NCBI GenBank assembly: GCA_950022655.1
Contig: OX465579.1
Location: 74,969,193 to 75,033,192, forward strand
Source: Alentia gelatinosa
Taxonomy: Eukaryota; Annelida; Polychaeta; Phyllodocida; Polynoidae
Direction of reading: 5' to 3'
DNA length: 64,000 bases
Below, one piece after another: positions 14,401 to 28,700 of the stretch. The notes under the pieces were generated by a model. The model was not told the origin of the DNA. It did no database searches and was given only the letters and a program-made list of their open reading frames with translations. The position numbers were made by a program, and so were the translations under genes. Every line of letters starts with the position of its first letter. Position 1 is the first letter of the stretch.

Positions 14401-16626
14401 AATTGGTTTTGCAAGTTGTCATAGATATAGCCTATAGTACTGAAAAATATAAGTTTATTTCATGATTACCTCACTCATTTTGTTAGTTATCAAGGACATT
14501 ATGAATCATATTCTAAATCATCTAAGCGCGTTTTATGATTGCATCATCAAGTTTGTCAGTTGGAATTTTCTGTTTGTCACACAGCTGATAAATGATGAAT
14601 CACCAGAAATAACAGTCCACAATCTGCACTGTGAGGAAGCTAGCTCCACTGTCTTAACCAGCACATCCCTTCTGGTCACAGACCTAGATACACCAGCCCA
14701 GGACCTCATAATGGCCATTGAAGCCATGCCCACTCACGGTGAGCGAAACCAACATACATATCGCAGTAGACCATATATGCGACCCAATTTATCATGTTGG
14801 AACTTATGTTACACCTCACATATTTCTAGTTAGCTAGTCCATTGTATAGAGCAGTCAATACCTTTCCATAGAACCCTTGTATGAATCACTATCCCTCCCG
14901 TAAGCACTTTATTCATTTTTTATAAAATTAAAAAGGCCCAGTGTATGAAAGTACTCGATGACCTTTCTTCTGCACCAAACAGCCATGTAGGACTTCTTAA
15001 AATCCTACACTCATACTGTTAGGAATAGAATTTGGGTTTGAAACTCTGGGAACATATTATCAATGAAAGGAATCTCAATTTCAGTAGAATACACATTTTA
15101 CCCTTCGGACCATATTTCCGTAGCTGGGGCCAGTGCGACATAGGGTTTACTCTGATAAATTGGGTCTCTCATGGTGACGAAAGATGAAATATTGGTTGTG
15201 TTTCCTGCTTGCTTGTCATCTTCATCTCATGGATTCATCTCGCCTGTATATAGCCACAGCTCTTGCTATGGCCTAACACACCATCATCCAACCAAAGAGA
15301 AAATATTAACTTTGACCCGCAGGTCGTTAAGAATTAGGAACAGTAGTAACATTTTCATGTCCAAACTCCCACATTAATATACTACTCACATGTTAATTAG
15401 GAATTGGCCATTGCCAAACTCCCATTCGCATATGCTATCTGCATATTACATACCACTAAATACCAGGTGGTAGTTAAACTGTGCATGTTCTATATCTAGA
15501 TTGATATATCGTCCCCACATACATCAGTATAGTAGCATGTGTATCAATATTTAGCTAATAATTGTGTATATAATGTTTTTCCTATAGGAAGTCTCCGAAG
15601 AAAGACAGACAAAACTGACGACCCCTTTGTAGCACTTCAAATAAAGCCGGGGACGACTTTTTCATATCAGGTATGCAATTCAGCGATACAGGAAATGATT
15701 TTTTTAATATAGAATAATCAGCACTTGTTATCGGTTTCAAATTATTTCTAGTTTTCTGGGTTTATGGGTGGAGCTGAAGGTTTATGGAATTGTTCTTTTC
15801 CCAAAGCCCTCGCTGACATCTCTAAATACATGTAGTAACATTAAAAAAAGGATAATAACTATTCGTATAGTATCATAATCCTGTACATCAACTATCTTCG
15901 TATCAGAGTTTTGACAATTTTCCAGGTCGTTGATAGACATTGTAATTTGTCTTCGTAGAATTCATATATATTGATTAAAAATCACATTTTATAAGGTATT
16001 CGGTGTTGACCGTACATTAATGGATTCTGAGAAACTGGGAAGCTAGAGCGAATCTACTGAAAAAGCAGGTACCCATTCAAGTGATAATACTGTGCGACAA
16101 TACTTTTTGGGAAAATTTAAAAAAAAATGAGGCTGAAGGGGTTAAGTCATGTAAATGCCACTTGGAGGATTTACACATAAGAGACCCTACTGAAAAGGCA
16201 GATGCCCATAAAAATATGAAAATAAATCACAGTAGGACTAAGTATATTTACAATATGCACTTTTATGGAACATATTTGCGATCCACACATAATCTACGGA
16301 AGTGCCGCTTTGTGAATCGGTATCTGACATTTCAGCTGTACCTAGGATTTGGGTTCCTGGGTTGGGGGCACACCTTGCATGCAAAATCTTTCAAGGTCCC
16401 GGAGACGAAGACTTCGAAAGCGCTTGGCTTTTTTAGGCTCTAGGGTCTTGGTAAATGAGAATTGATTCTTTGTTGAATGGCACTTAAACAGAGAAATATA
16501 GGGGCTTCAGTATTTTCGGGGTTGGTTGGGCACATCTATGACTCTATGTTCTGTCCTAAGTAGGTGTTGCCTTTGTAAAATATGCTTTGATGGTGTCATT
16601 TCTTCACTGGTGCAAATGGCCTGTTG

Positions 16627-16721
<95 letters not shown>

Positions 16722-19700
16722 TACTCTGGGTCCCTAAATGTTTGTGGTGGTGTGTTTTAACAATCATTTTGTTCGTAATCACTTCTTGACATGTCTAAAC
16801 AGATTTACTACCTATCTTTCACCAGGAGCTGCTCAATGGACTCATCGTCTACACTCACGACCCGCCGGTAGACGGCGCCTCCACAGATCAGTTCAGCGTT
16901 CGCGTTACTGACGGGAAATACAACACAGTCGCCATGGTCACCGTTCTTGTGTCCGCAAGAGATGATGAAACACCGCGAGTGACCGTTAACCGCGGTCTCC
17001 GCGTTCCACCAGGTAATATATGTATTTACATGTATTTGTATAGACATTAGTTAAGTATACTTGATAATAGTTGTAGTGATTGGTATGCGTAGTTTTACTG
17101 TTTTAGAAATGATGGTGACTTTTACTATATCTGATTTTGTCGAAAATGAGTTTCCTATTTTCCATGCACATTGCAGTGGATAATTGTATAAAGCTAAGTT
17201 TCATCGAAACTTGGTTTCTTAGGTTATCTTGATACTTCAGGAATCCTACTTCATTCATTTACGAAATAGTACAATAACTTTCGAAATCCCGTCGGTCAAT
17301 TGTCACCCAAAGAAAAGAAAGGCGTCTTGAAAACAGATTCCGATTTTCAACCCAATTACAATGTAAGTATGAGTTGTTGGCTAAACTCTCAGACCCTTCT
17401 TTTTATTCTAGGATCCATCACGACGCTTACGCCGCTTGACCTTCAGGCGAGTGACCTTGACTCAGACGACCTTCGTCTGACCTTCACCATCACGAGGGGT
17501 CCGACGCTCGGCAGGTGGTTCCTCGCGCAGCCGACAGAGGGTGAAGAGGAGGCTGTAGGAGATCTCACGTCCCCGCGAGACTTCCACCAGTCTCAGGTGC
17601 TCCAGGCGGACGCAGGGAGAACGCGGCAGCGGCGCGGGTTACGACAAGGCGGGCTGGTGTCATCCGACCCGGGGAAGGTGGTGTCGGGCTCCGACGGAGA
17701 CCACGGAGGCGGGCAGACGACACAGTACGCAGACCTCCTCCCGGAACCCGTGTTAAGGCATCATACAGACCCACAGCAAAGGTCAACTAACAGGCCACGG
17801 CAGGCGGGCACACACAGAAGACAGGCATCTGATAGGGCGGGGCCAAGAAGAGATGCTACTGCGGAAGGGGCGTGGCTAAGGGGTGGGTCGAAGCCTGAGT
17901 GGGCGGGGCCAGGGGCCGGGTCTCAACCTGAGTGGGTTGGGACAGAAGACGGGCCATCACTCGAATGGGCTGGGCCACGGGGAGGGTCTCGGCCTGAATG
18001 GGCGGGGCCAGGGAACGACCAAGCACCGAAGAGAGCGGGGCCTGTGAAGCCCAGAAGTGTAGAGACGGGAGAACCACCTCGCCAACGCATGGGTCAAATC
18101 GAGATTTCTGCGAAGGGTCACACTAAGAGCTTCACTCAAGAAGAGCTCAATCAAGGCATGTGATATGTTAAAAATATTCTTTATAGCAAATATGTGGTCT
18201 GATGGACCAATATGCAAGTATTCTTACGAGGTGCCTCTTTCGGAATCAGACTCATTGGCTTTTCATTGGCTGCAATTGAGCGTAATCGCTCATTTACCTA
18301 AAGACTATAAGGAATGGCTATGGAGTTAGTTCATATGCAGTGATACAGTCATTTTGTCATAATCTCCATGAAAGCAAATGAAACTATAAACTAAAAATAA
18401 TGTCGTCTTATAATGTAGTTAACTTGGTTCTTGTAGGTTTTGTGTCCTACGCCCATTCACCAGAGGACGGCACTGGCCTGTCTGTGACTGACTTTACTGT
18501 GACTGACCCGGAGGGCAATGTCCTTCTTGATCAGACATTCATCGTCGATGTTGTAGGTGAGTATGGAACTACTGTCAGCTTCTAGATTACATTTTCTGTT
18601 TTCTCCTAACCATGCCTTTCATCCCTGATACCTGAAACATTGAATTAAGAAGGAACAAATGAGAAAAGATATTTACGACTTTGTTTGATCAACACCAAGT
18701 TTTCTAATCAACTGAAACCGATCACCCCCTAGTCGTGATGATTGGAACTAATAGGGGTTTTCTTAATCTTAAGTGTCAGACACAGTGGCACCCTCTATAT
18801 CCTCAGATAATATTGAGGAAATAACACTCATATCATTGATTCTTTTGCGCATCCATTACATAGGGCACTGCTCAAGATATGACTAGTTTTCCATAAACTC
18901 ACACAATTAGAAAATTAGCTGATCGATGGGTAGAATTTATGAGTGCTGTAGGGTGGCGACTATATGTGAGTACACAAGAGACCCACCACTTTAATCATTG
19001 TTAATTGTCACGAGATTCTCACACAGATGATCGCAGGCCGCCCTCGGTGACGACGAACAGCGAGCTTCGGGTCGTGGAGGGCTCAGATGCTCTGCTGACC
19101 ACCAGCTTTCTGTCAGCAGTCGATGGAGAGTCGGACTCCGGTAAACTGCGCTTCTTCATTGTAGAACCACCCAAACTGGGCTACATCGCCATGGTAACAG
19201 ACAGAGGTAAGCTAAACCAGAAACAGGCTTGTCACTGGTACATAGACCATTGTAATCGAGAACCAAAGTAAACTCACTGAAATGACAGTTATCCACTCAC
19301 TTCCAGAGACAGGCGCTTTGACTCATCCACTTTTCTGAAACAATTAGATCGAATTCCTCTTGAGCAATCGCTTTGATGTCTACATTTGATAACGTTTGAT
19401 AACGTTTTCATGTCTTGACACAGAAATGCCGGTCGCTGAATTCACCCAGGAAAACCTAGCTGCTGGGAACGTGATCTACGTACACAGGAGTCAGTCAGAG
19501 GATCGAATGGACCGCTTCACTTTTGCCGTATCAGACGGCCCCAACCAGGTAAGTCAGCATCAAGGTCAATCTGTCTTCCCTAGCACAGTGAGCGATAACT
19601 ACTGAGAATCGCCACCCCTAAAAATGAGTGATAACTACTGACAATCGCCACCCCTAAAAATGTGAGTGATAACTACTGACAACTGCCCCCCTAACACAGT

Positions 19701-22700
19701 GACTGATATCCACTGTTTGCTGCCACCAACGAGTGATAGCTGCCACCTAGTGAGTGATACATGCCGGTAGCTGTACATCTACGGCTCCAAGCTAAAGGAC
19801 ACAGAGTGATTGCTAGTTCTGCCATCGTCCGCCAGGAAACAGAAAGAAAGCGCCACTATAGTCGGGGGACAACCATTGTTGCCAGTTGTTAAAATCCATT
19901 GATACTCATGAGACGAGGCTAAGACCTCTCTATGGCAAGCCCCCCCCCCCCCCCCCAACAACAACAAAATTAATTGTTAAAAAAAATTTAATAACTCGAC
20001 CCGCCAACTGGTGTTGTGTTTGGTGATCGGGGGGGGGGGGGGGGGGCAAGAGGCCGCTTCCATGACACAATATAGCTCTGTGCCCTATAGCCATGAATGT
20101 CACCGATAACGTTACCCCAAAGAGATAGTGGTGTACCATAAGAGTGGCAACACACACTGATTGTCTATGATATACCCTTCGTCGGCAATTATTGTCATAG
20201 TTTTGTTGCAATGAACTGTCTGTCTTGCCCTAGATGAGTTCGTGCCTTGATGATCAATGTACAACATTCCGTACTAACTACTGCTATTGACTATCCTTCA
20301 CTCATAGGTCATCCGGACTTTCTTTATAAGCATTACCAGCGTGGACAACAAACTGCCAAAGGTCATTAACCGTGGTCTGCGACTCCAAGAAGGTCAAACT
20401 CAGGTCATATCAGAGTTCGACCTTCAGATTATCGATGAAGACACTGAGGTAGGTGCCCGACAAAGTAATGTGTATATATACATTTTCCTTACTAGCAACT
20501 AGTACTGGAACCTGAGGGTTTTATTACATATTATTATGTATCAAGTTATAATCTTATAGCTGAGATAGGAAGTGGAGAAAATTACCTTGTCTTTCTCTTT
20601 TAGATCTAATAATCTGTAGATATCCATAACTTATTTTTAGTAATTTATATTTAAAGTACTGAAGATAATGGGTCTTTTTTGTGATTCAATAAGGGCTGTT
20701 CAGAAAGGAAGTCGTGCTATTCCAACTACTTTGACCCCCTCCTCCCCCATTGTCATGTTTTGTCATACAACCTCCCCACCAACCTGCAGCATGACGTCAT
20801 TTATGGACGACATCATAGGCCCATATTATAAATCTTGGAAATTTTTGAAAGTATGAAAGTACAAACGGATGTGAATACATTTGTTTCTGGTTACCTTAGT
20901 TATAGTTAAATGACGCTACATGTAACATGTAGCGTCATTTAAAAATGTGATTTATATACTTGTCAGCACATTCAGTATATATTTTATAAATAAATGTATG
21001 CATTTCCTGAAAATGTCCTGTTATCAGGAGGAAGAGCTGAGGGTGACCGTGTCACGCCTTCCACAGCATGGTGAATTGTCTGTGCGCATGCGTGGTGACC
21101 TCCCAGCTGGTTCCGGGTTATTCAGCATGAGTGACGTCTACGAAGGTCTCGTGAGTTATACTCACGACGGCTCCGAGAATACACGAGATGTGTTTCTGTT
21201 CACTGTGTCCGATGGCACTAATCAAGCGTTCATCGTGGACGGCGAATCAGAGCCTACAACAGAGACGCAGGTAAAGTCAAATTATTCCTTATTAGCCTAA
21301 TAATTGTCTTTTATGTAACAGTTATAGCCGACCACCATATGATTTCATTCTCTTCCCAGATATTCTGATAAATTTTAGATATTCGAAATTTCAAAATTTT
21401 AATTTAGAAGGTATACATATAGGTGCATATATAGGTATGTAAATAGATAGATAGATAGATGAATAAATAGATGTGTAAATATACACATAGATCTGATAAT
21501 GTTTTTACGACACTGTCCAGTTTTTCCTCTAGATTTTATTACCATTCTTTCCTAGCCATGGTTTGCATCATTGTCTAAAACATTTCTTTTCTTGAAAGTC
21601 TCACATTATGGGGACCTGATGCACTAACAAAAGAAATAATGCATGTACATGTACATACACAATAAATATATTTAGTGTTTATATTCTCTTTCAGGAGTTC
21701 ATCATCACTATCACACCAGACGATGATGGTACTCCAGTTTTAAGAGTCAACAACGGGCTTCAGTTTCTGAGCTACAGAGATGCTCAGGTGAGTACCATGC
21801 AGAAATCAGGTATTTGCTTGGAAGGAGAAGCTCTCAAGTGGGGTCATGCATTAGGAATTACTTTGGTTGTAATATAGTCATAGATATAGACTTGGTATTA
21901 GAGCTATTAGTCAGCTGATCGTGGCAGTATATACTATAATGTTTTTTCCTTGCTTAAAGCAAGCTACTAGCTATAAATGCACCATACATAAGGTGGTATA
22001 TGCAAAACATTAATTATTATTTTTGTACTTTAGGCCACCAACGTTATCTCACCCAGGGAACTACTTTCAGTGGATGGAGACACTGTCTCTTCCCTCCTGA
22101 CGTACCGCATTAACTCTGGTCCAGCAGAGGGATACATTGAGAACAATAAAAATCCTGGGACTCCAGCCACCAGTTTTTCGCAAGGTACACTGATTCAATA
22201 ACCCCCATGTTCTCTTGTTAGTTAACTACATCCTGATTAAGCATGGATAAGATATCGACTACTGTATTATTCATGTTAGTTAATATCGGGAAAGAATATT
22301 TGATAACTGTACATGAAATGACTTAGTTTCTCCTATGCGACTACAAATACCACTCAAACTGATAAACATTGACACACATTTTCAATGTAAATATATTTCA
22401 TTGAACTCATTAAACAAAAACTATTTTCTTTGATAACTAGGTGACATTGACGAAGGGAGAATACGGTATGTTCTCACCGGAAACATCTCTGCTTTACATG
22501 ACCAAATGACCTTTGACCTCGTCGACAGCAAGCCCAACACCTTACCGGGGAATGTGTTTCACATAGAGTGGTCTGTGATTGAGTTTGAGGAGGCACTATA
22601 CAACGTCTCAGAGTCAGTTGGCGAACTGCACATCCCTGTGAAGCGGCATGGTTTTAGCAAACAGGTGAAAACACGTTTGGTGACCTAATTATTTGTCAAT

Positions 22701-25700
22701 TACTTTGGCTTATGATAGATCACTATTCTATAATCCAATGTATATGTATTCGGAAAATGTCTGTACATGTTCTCTGGTTATTTCGTTAAGGGCGTGTTCC
22801 ACTGTGCTTACTGAACGTCGCCGCACCGGTGCCTATTTTCTAAGATTCCGATTCTCGACTAATTCTAAATCGCGGTACATTGGTCCGATTCAGAGACTCC
22901 TCCTCTGGGGGGGGGGGGGGGGGGGGGATTAGGATCAGCGCAATGGAGCACCGCCTAAATTCATACTGGTGTGACCTCAGTCTGCCCACTGGTCTCAGCG
23001 GACCATCAGATTACATTTCCTTGATATTCCATGTTTCCATTCAATCTTGAGCACTGTGAGGCATTATGCGACAATTTTTATAATTTGATAGGCCAACAAC
23101 TGTATAATTCTCATAAAACAGTAATCTTTACCAATTAACCCTTCAAGAGCCACGCATCATTCACCATGTACCCATACTATAACAGGCACCAGAACCAATT
23201 GTGACCTTTGTATGGCCGGCTTTTGTTGTCAATATTATTAAAAAAAAAAAATTAAAATTTTCAGTAAATCTGTATTTTATATTAGAACTTTTCGATATTT
23301 TAATGACCTACTGGCAACATTAAGCATAATAGCTCATACAATTTTTATGATTCTACGATAATCTTTCAAAAAGTTACAAAGGAACAAATACAGAGTGGTT
23401 CATCCATTCCATACAGGAATGCCATATGGCATTGTCCGGCCCTGGCCAGGGGGATGCCATATGGCATTGTCCTGCCAGGGCCAGGGCATGCCATATGGCA
23501 TTGCCCTGCCAGAAAGGGTTAACTGATGAATAAGTGTAGTCTGCCATGTGGATATACAAAACCTATGTGGTGGAGCAGGACACGCTCACTGGCGCTGGCC
23601 GTGCGACGGAGGTACGGCCAAAGCCTGCTAAAAATTGATTAGATAGTTTCTGTTTGTCAGCCGTGGAACTGACATGTTTGTTTGCACACTATTTATAAGC
23701 GTGTTTGGCAGATACCTGATGGACTCAAAATCTAGTGTACCCAGTTTAACATGCCCCTGAGAATTTATTGATATTCCTAAGTACCTCTTGCCACTTAGAT
23801 CTTCACGTCTAGCACTCACTTTTGTTTCCATACTTAAACATTCAACATCATGCCATACATGTATATCATTCCACATGCCATAATTCATGAATTCACTGGC
23901 TGTTCCTTGTTTCAGTACTCGGTGGTGACTTGCGGGACCATTCCTGACACAGCTACCAATGACAAAACAGGACTGAGGGAGGAGAAAAATGATTTCTCAC
24001 CAGTCAATTACCAGGCAGGAGAATTTACCCTAGTAAAAGAACAATATAAACTCCATGTATTGCTACATTCTACCGATAGAAACTAAATTGATATGAGGAT
24101 ATATAGGGCTATATATCATTATCAGAAAAAACCGTTGGCTGATATACTAGGTATATCACAATTTACGGCACCAATCTTTGTAAACATACAGTCGAACAGA
24201 AATGTACAAGGGTGATGATACCCAGGAAGTTGAATTGCTAGTTCTCTCAAGAACTGCAAGCGGAGTCGAGCAACCCATATATTACATAGAGTGATCAAGT
24301 TACCTGTTGCTTCATTTTGATTACTACATGTACTTTAGAACTTTACCACCTCAAATCAAGCATCCCTTTTTCACCGAACCAGTCCACAATCAACTTAGAG
24401 GTCATAATCAAATTGGCATTGCGATATAAGGAGTAACGTTTTCTTTAAACGACAAGTGATATAATCTTTCCGTGATCGCTCATTAACCGAAGTCGTAGTC
24501 TGAGGTATCGTTTGCTCTCATTCTTTTGTCTCAAAACTGCTCTTTGTAACATATTGTTAATCTTGGGTTTATAGATTCAATTTGAGGGCTATGAAGACAC
24601 ACGGGTGTGCAAAGTAACTATAACTGAAGATCGGGTGTTTGAGGGACCAGAGTTGTTCTTTGTTCAACTGAGTCATCCAGAGTTCTCACTGCTCGGTGAG
24701 GCGGCGCGTGTCACTGTCATCATCAACGATCCGGAGGACGGTAAGACTACTTATTACTCATATATATGTAACCTGTATATTCTCATCGTTTGTGCTCTAA
24801 TGTATATATCATCCTATCCTTCATCTCACCCCTGGTATTTTTTCTCCATAGACTTAACATTGGGAACTCTTATCTAACGTCCATTAGATATTTAGGAAAA
24901 ATATCCAATGGGGGATTATGTCATAAATGATTGCCCATTAGTTAATGTTAAGGGTGAGATAAATTCAGAAACCCATTCAAGTTTAGTGTCAGAGCTCGAT
25001 CTAATCTCGCTTGAATCACTACGTAATTCATGCGGCTTCGCCTTGTGAATTACTACGTGATTCAAACTCGATGGGATACGAGCTCAGACCCTAAACTCTC
25101 ATAGGTTTCCTCTATAGTATCAAGGCCCAGTCCCTCTCATACAATATCTATATCTTGAGTAAAAGGACCTGAATCCATCTCATAGATTCAATCAACACCC
25201 CTGTGAGATTATACCCTCAGCCTGGGACCGCTTGCACATTAAACAAGCAAGGAAATAACCCCTTCTTGCAGATTTTCCTACTTCTAATGGGGCATGGTGC
25301 CCATTGCACTATAATGCTAGTCCTTCACTGGTCATCAGATCCCATTGCTTTGCACATGTTTAATCTGGCGTCTTAGACCTGATGTTTGATGTTATTGCAA
25401 CCGATGTAGGATGTCACTTCCGTCATTCTTGTGTTTATTTTTTCACCTTGCTGCTGCCATCATGGACTATCTTGGAATGTTCCGCGACCTAAGTTTGCCA
25501 TACCTTGAAGGTTAAGACTAGGGATCGGGCTCCGTCAAACTCTAACCTTGACAGCATGCTTGCACATTGTTACCACATAAATCCGGTGTTCCACCAGGGC
25601 ACGCGATCTAAGCCGATCCTGGCCTCCTAGTCGATCGGTAAGGCCTGGGTGAATCGTGGGAACGTGCCTGGCTGGATCGCTCCATAGGAAGACCGCCAAT

Positions 25701-28700
25701 CACCACCCATGATTGATCACCATTAGCGATTATAGGAGCTGCACACACAGGGGTAATCAGGCAAGCAGATCTGACAAATTTAGGGTGTTCAAGAAAGATC
25801 TTGGAAGGTACTGCAATACACAGACTGAAACTGCCAGCCCAAAATAATTGAACTAAAAGAAGCAACACCATACAGAGATAAATCTCATTATGTATTCCTT
25901 CTTATTTTCAGAGCCTGTAATACAATTTGAACAAGACAGCCTTGAGATAACAGAGGATGTGGGGGTGATACAGGTTTCTCTTCTCAGGACTGGTGATCTC
26001 AGCAACATGGCGTCCGTCTCATGCATGACGCGTGCGCTTACCGCCAGGGGCAGCACCGGCCGCGAGCTGCTTTCCGGTTCCGACTACCAAAGCCGCCTGG
26101 CGGAAGAAGCCGGCACTAGAGTGATGTTCGCATCTGGATCTGCGCACGCAACTTGTGATGTCAGAGTAAGTGACCAGAGGACATGTTTTAAAGAAAAAAA
26201 AGATCTATCAAAGCAAAGGTACCATAAGTACATGTATGAACCAGAATGATTAGGAGTTAATTTTCTGTTATTTCTATGGAGCTGTAATTTGTGTGGGTTT
26301 TCTCAAATACACACATAGGTTACCGATTAAAGACGTCAAATTTATTTCTATTACTCATTGCGCTACCGAATCAATGATTTTGAGCATGGTTCATTTAAGG
26401 GACAACTTAACGAGTATAGATAAGGATCACTTGATCAGATTTTTGTTACTGGTAGGTTATGAACATAAATGTTTTAACTCCTATTACTTAAGGACTGGGA
26501 AAATAGCAAACATAATACATGTATTTTCTATTGCGTGTGGCTGTATTGTTCACCCCGTGATGGTATTTGCTTTTGAGCAGATCATAGATGACAGTGAGTT
26601 TGAGATGAGCGAGTCGTTTGAGCTGCTCCTCACTGACCCGTCCATGATGACCCGTGTGGGAGAGCGAGACAGGATGACTGTAACTATCACGGGCCCAAAC
26701 GACGGTAGGAACCGCCATTACACATATAAAACTCTTTGTCCTACAACCGTATCCATGTGAACGTAAGTTTGTGGAATACCCATCTGAAATGTATGACAAA
26801 GGGGTCCCACACCCTCACAGAGGCATTCAGAACTTACTTGTAATAAAAGTCTCAAACTCTGTCGGAGGTTCTCAGTCCTGATTCCCATAACTTATGTCTT
26901 ACACTCTCACAGAGGCGGTGGTGTTCTTCACGTCAGACGAGTACCGCGTGGACGAGTCGGCGGGCCGGGCGGTGGTCGTGGTCGGCCGGGCGGGGTCGGA
27001 CCTCGCCGTGCCTGTCGTCGTGTGGTGCGGCGCCCGCCCCGCGCACCCCATCTCCGCCCTGCCCGGGGAGGACTTCCTGCCGGGCCGCCATCGGGTCGTC
27101 TTCCCGCCTGGTCAGGGCACACAGGTACGTCAAAGTTGACCCTTTGGTGTCAGAAAATACCCAATACATGAAAAGTAACACTATATATAGTTTCCTTAAA
27201 ATATATTTACCTCGGAAAATATTCAGTCCAGGTGGACCAATTTCGACCTGTTGCCAGATATAAGAAAGTGATACATTTATGAATATATTTCAGCATGCAG
27301 TCGCATATATCTGCGAAATATCACACTATGTTTACTAGGTCATGGCTAATAAATGTATATCAAAGGTATATATCATTTGTCCTGTAGAGGGGCCTTTCAC
27401 TATCTACTACCTCCTTGCTGAAACTTAGCTGTTCAGAGCATATTTACGGGTTATTTCTCTTACAGATATGCGAGGTACAAATAGTGGAAGACGTGGCCGA
27501 GCCCCTCTTGGAGGGCAACGAAACCTTCGAGGTCTATCTCACCGCACCTGAGGGGGCCCGGTTGGGAGAGCCACAAGTTGCCTTGGTCTTCATCAACGAC
27601 ACGGAGGAGGACGGTAGGTGGCATCACTTAGGTTTGGTGGGCGATACTGCATAATTTTAATTCAGGGAGGTAAGGTTTGCCTTGTAGTTTGTAAATAGGA
27701 TTACCTATAAGTTGTAGAAAATTTAAGTCATCGAATATGTGATATGCTGGGCTGAGGTTTACACTAATTGGAAGCAGGAGGCTTCCAACAGAAGGTTGGT
27801 GAAACTGCTTTGAATATATAGGCTTTCAATTTCCCTATATGTGGCTACTGTTATAAGCCAACATAGATCCAAGCGACAGCTGACAGATTGCCAAATTTAT
27901 AAGCAATATACCTCCAAATGAGACCAATAGTTGAATGGGATATTATCTTCATTCATATAAAAAAGAATCGGAATAAAAGAAAGCATACCAGGATAATATG
28001 TGACATATGTTATCATTTATAGAATTACTATGAAACACTTCATATCAATTCATGGAAAAGGGAGACTAAACCAATCTTTACCCCTTTACTACCCTTACTA
28101 GTTGCCACAATGCAGTTCACGCAGAGAGGGTACACATTCTCTGAGAACACTGGGCAGGCTGAGGTGCCCGTCCTCCGGTCAGGTGACCTCTCCTACGAGA
28201 CTTCCGTTATCTGCTACACCCGCCAGCAGGTGGCGCGAGTCATGACCGACTACGTAGAACGACCTTGGACCGACGTCTCCAGGATTACCTTCTTCCCCGG
28301 GGTCAAGGTCAGTTGTCTCTGAACGACCATCCATTTTGTAAAGATAATCTGACCAGTCCACCAACTATCCCGGATTCAAGGATAGAAATAGCACAAAGGA
28401 AGTCCATCCTCGTGATATTTTGTGGGTAATAATTTTTTTTTAATAGTTTTCACAGCATGCTAGACTATTCTCTCGGCTGTTAATAGATTGAATGGCCTGA
28501 ATATTATTTCTCTATTTCTTAATACAGTTTAAAGTTCTCTGCTCTAGACATACTTTCGCCAGATGGACCAACTCCTTGCTGATGGCTAATCGTTGTACAA
28601 CGTTCTTCGTAGGAAGTAAACTGCACGGTGGCGCTCGTTGAGGACGCAGACTTTGAGGGAGAGGAGGAGTTTGAGTTACGCCTGGCTGACCCGCTGGGCT

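Noticed and set aside
16081..16443. Open frame of 120 codons in FRAS1 intron 18
   Set aside because: No ATG, no domain, AT-rich; lies wholly within an intron placed by phase and homology.
16526..16789. Plus-strand open frame of 87 codons
   Set aside because: Two thirds of it is the AT microsatellite read as Ile-Tyr; no coding signal.
25608..25871. Minus-strand open frame of 87 codons in FRAS1 intron 30
   Set aside because: Shares a VCAAPIIA phrase with a frame near 40331, which points to a dispersed repeat and not a gene; no domain recognised.
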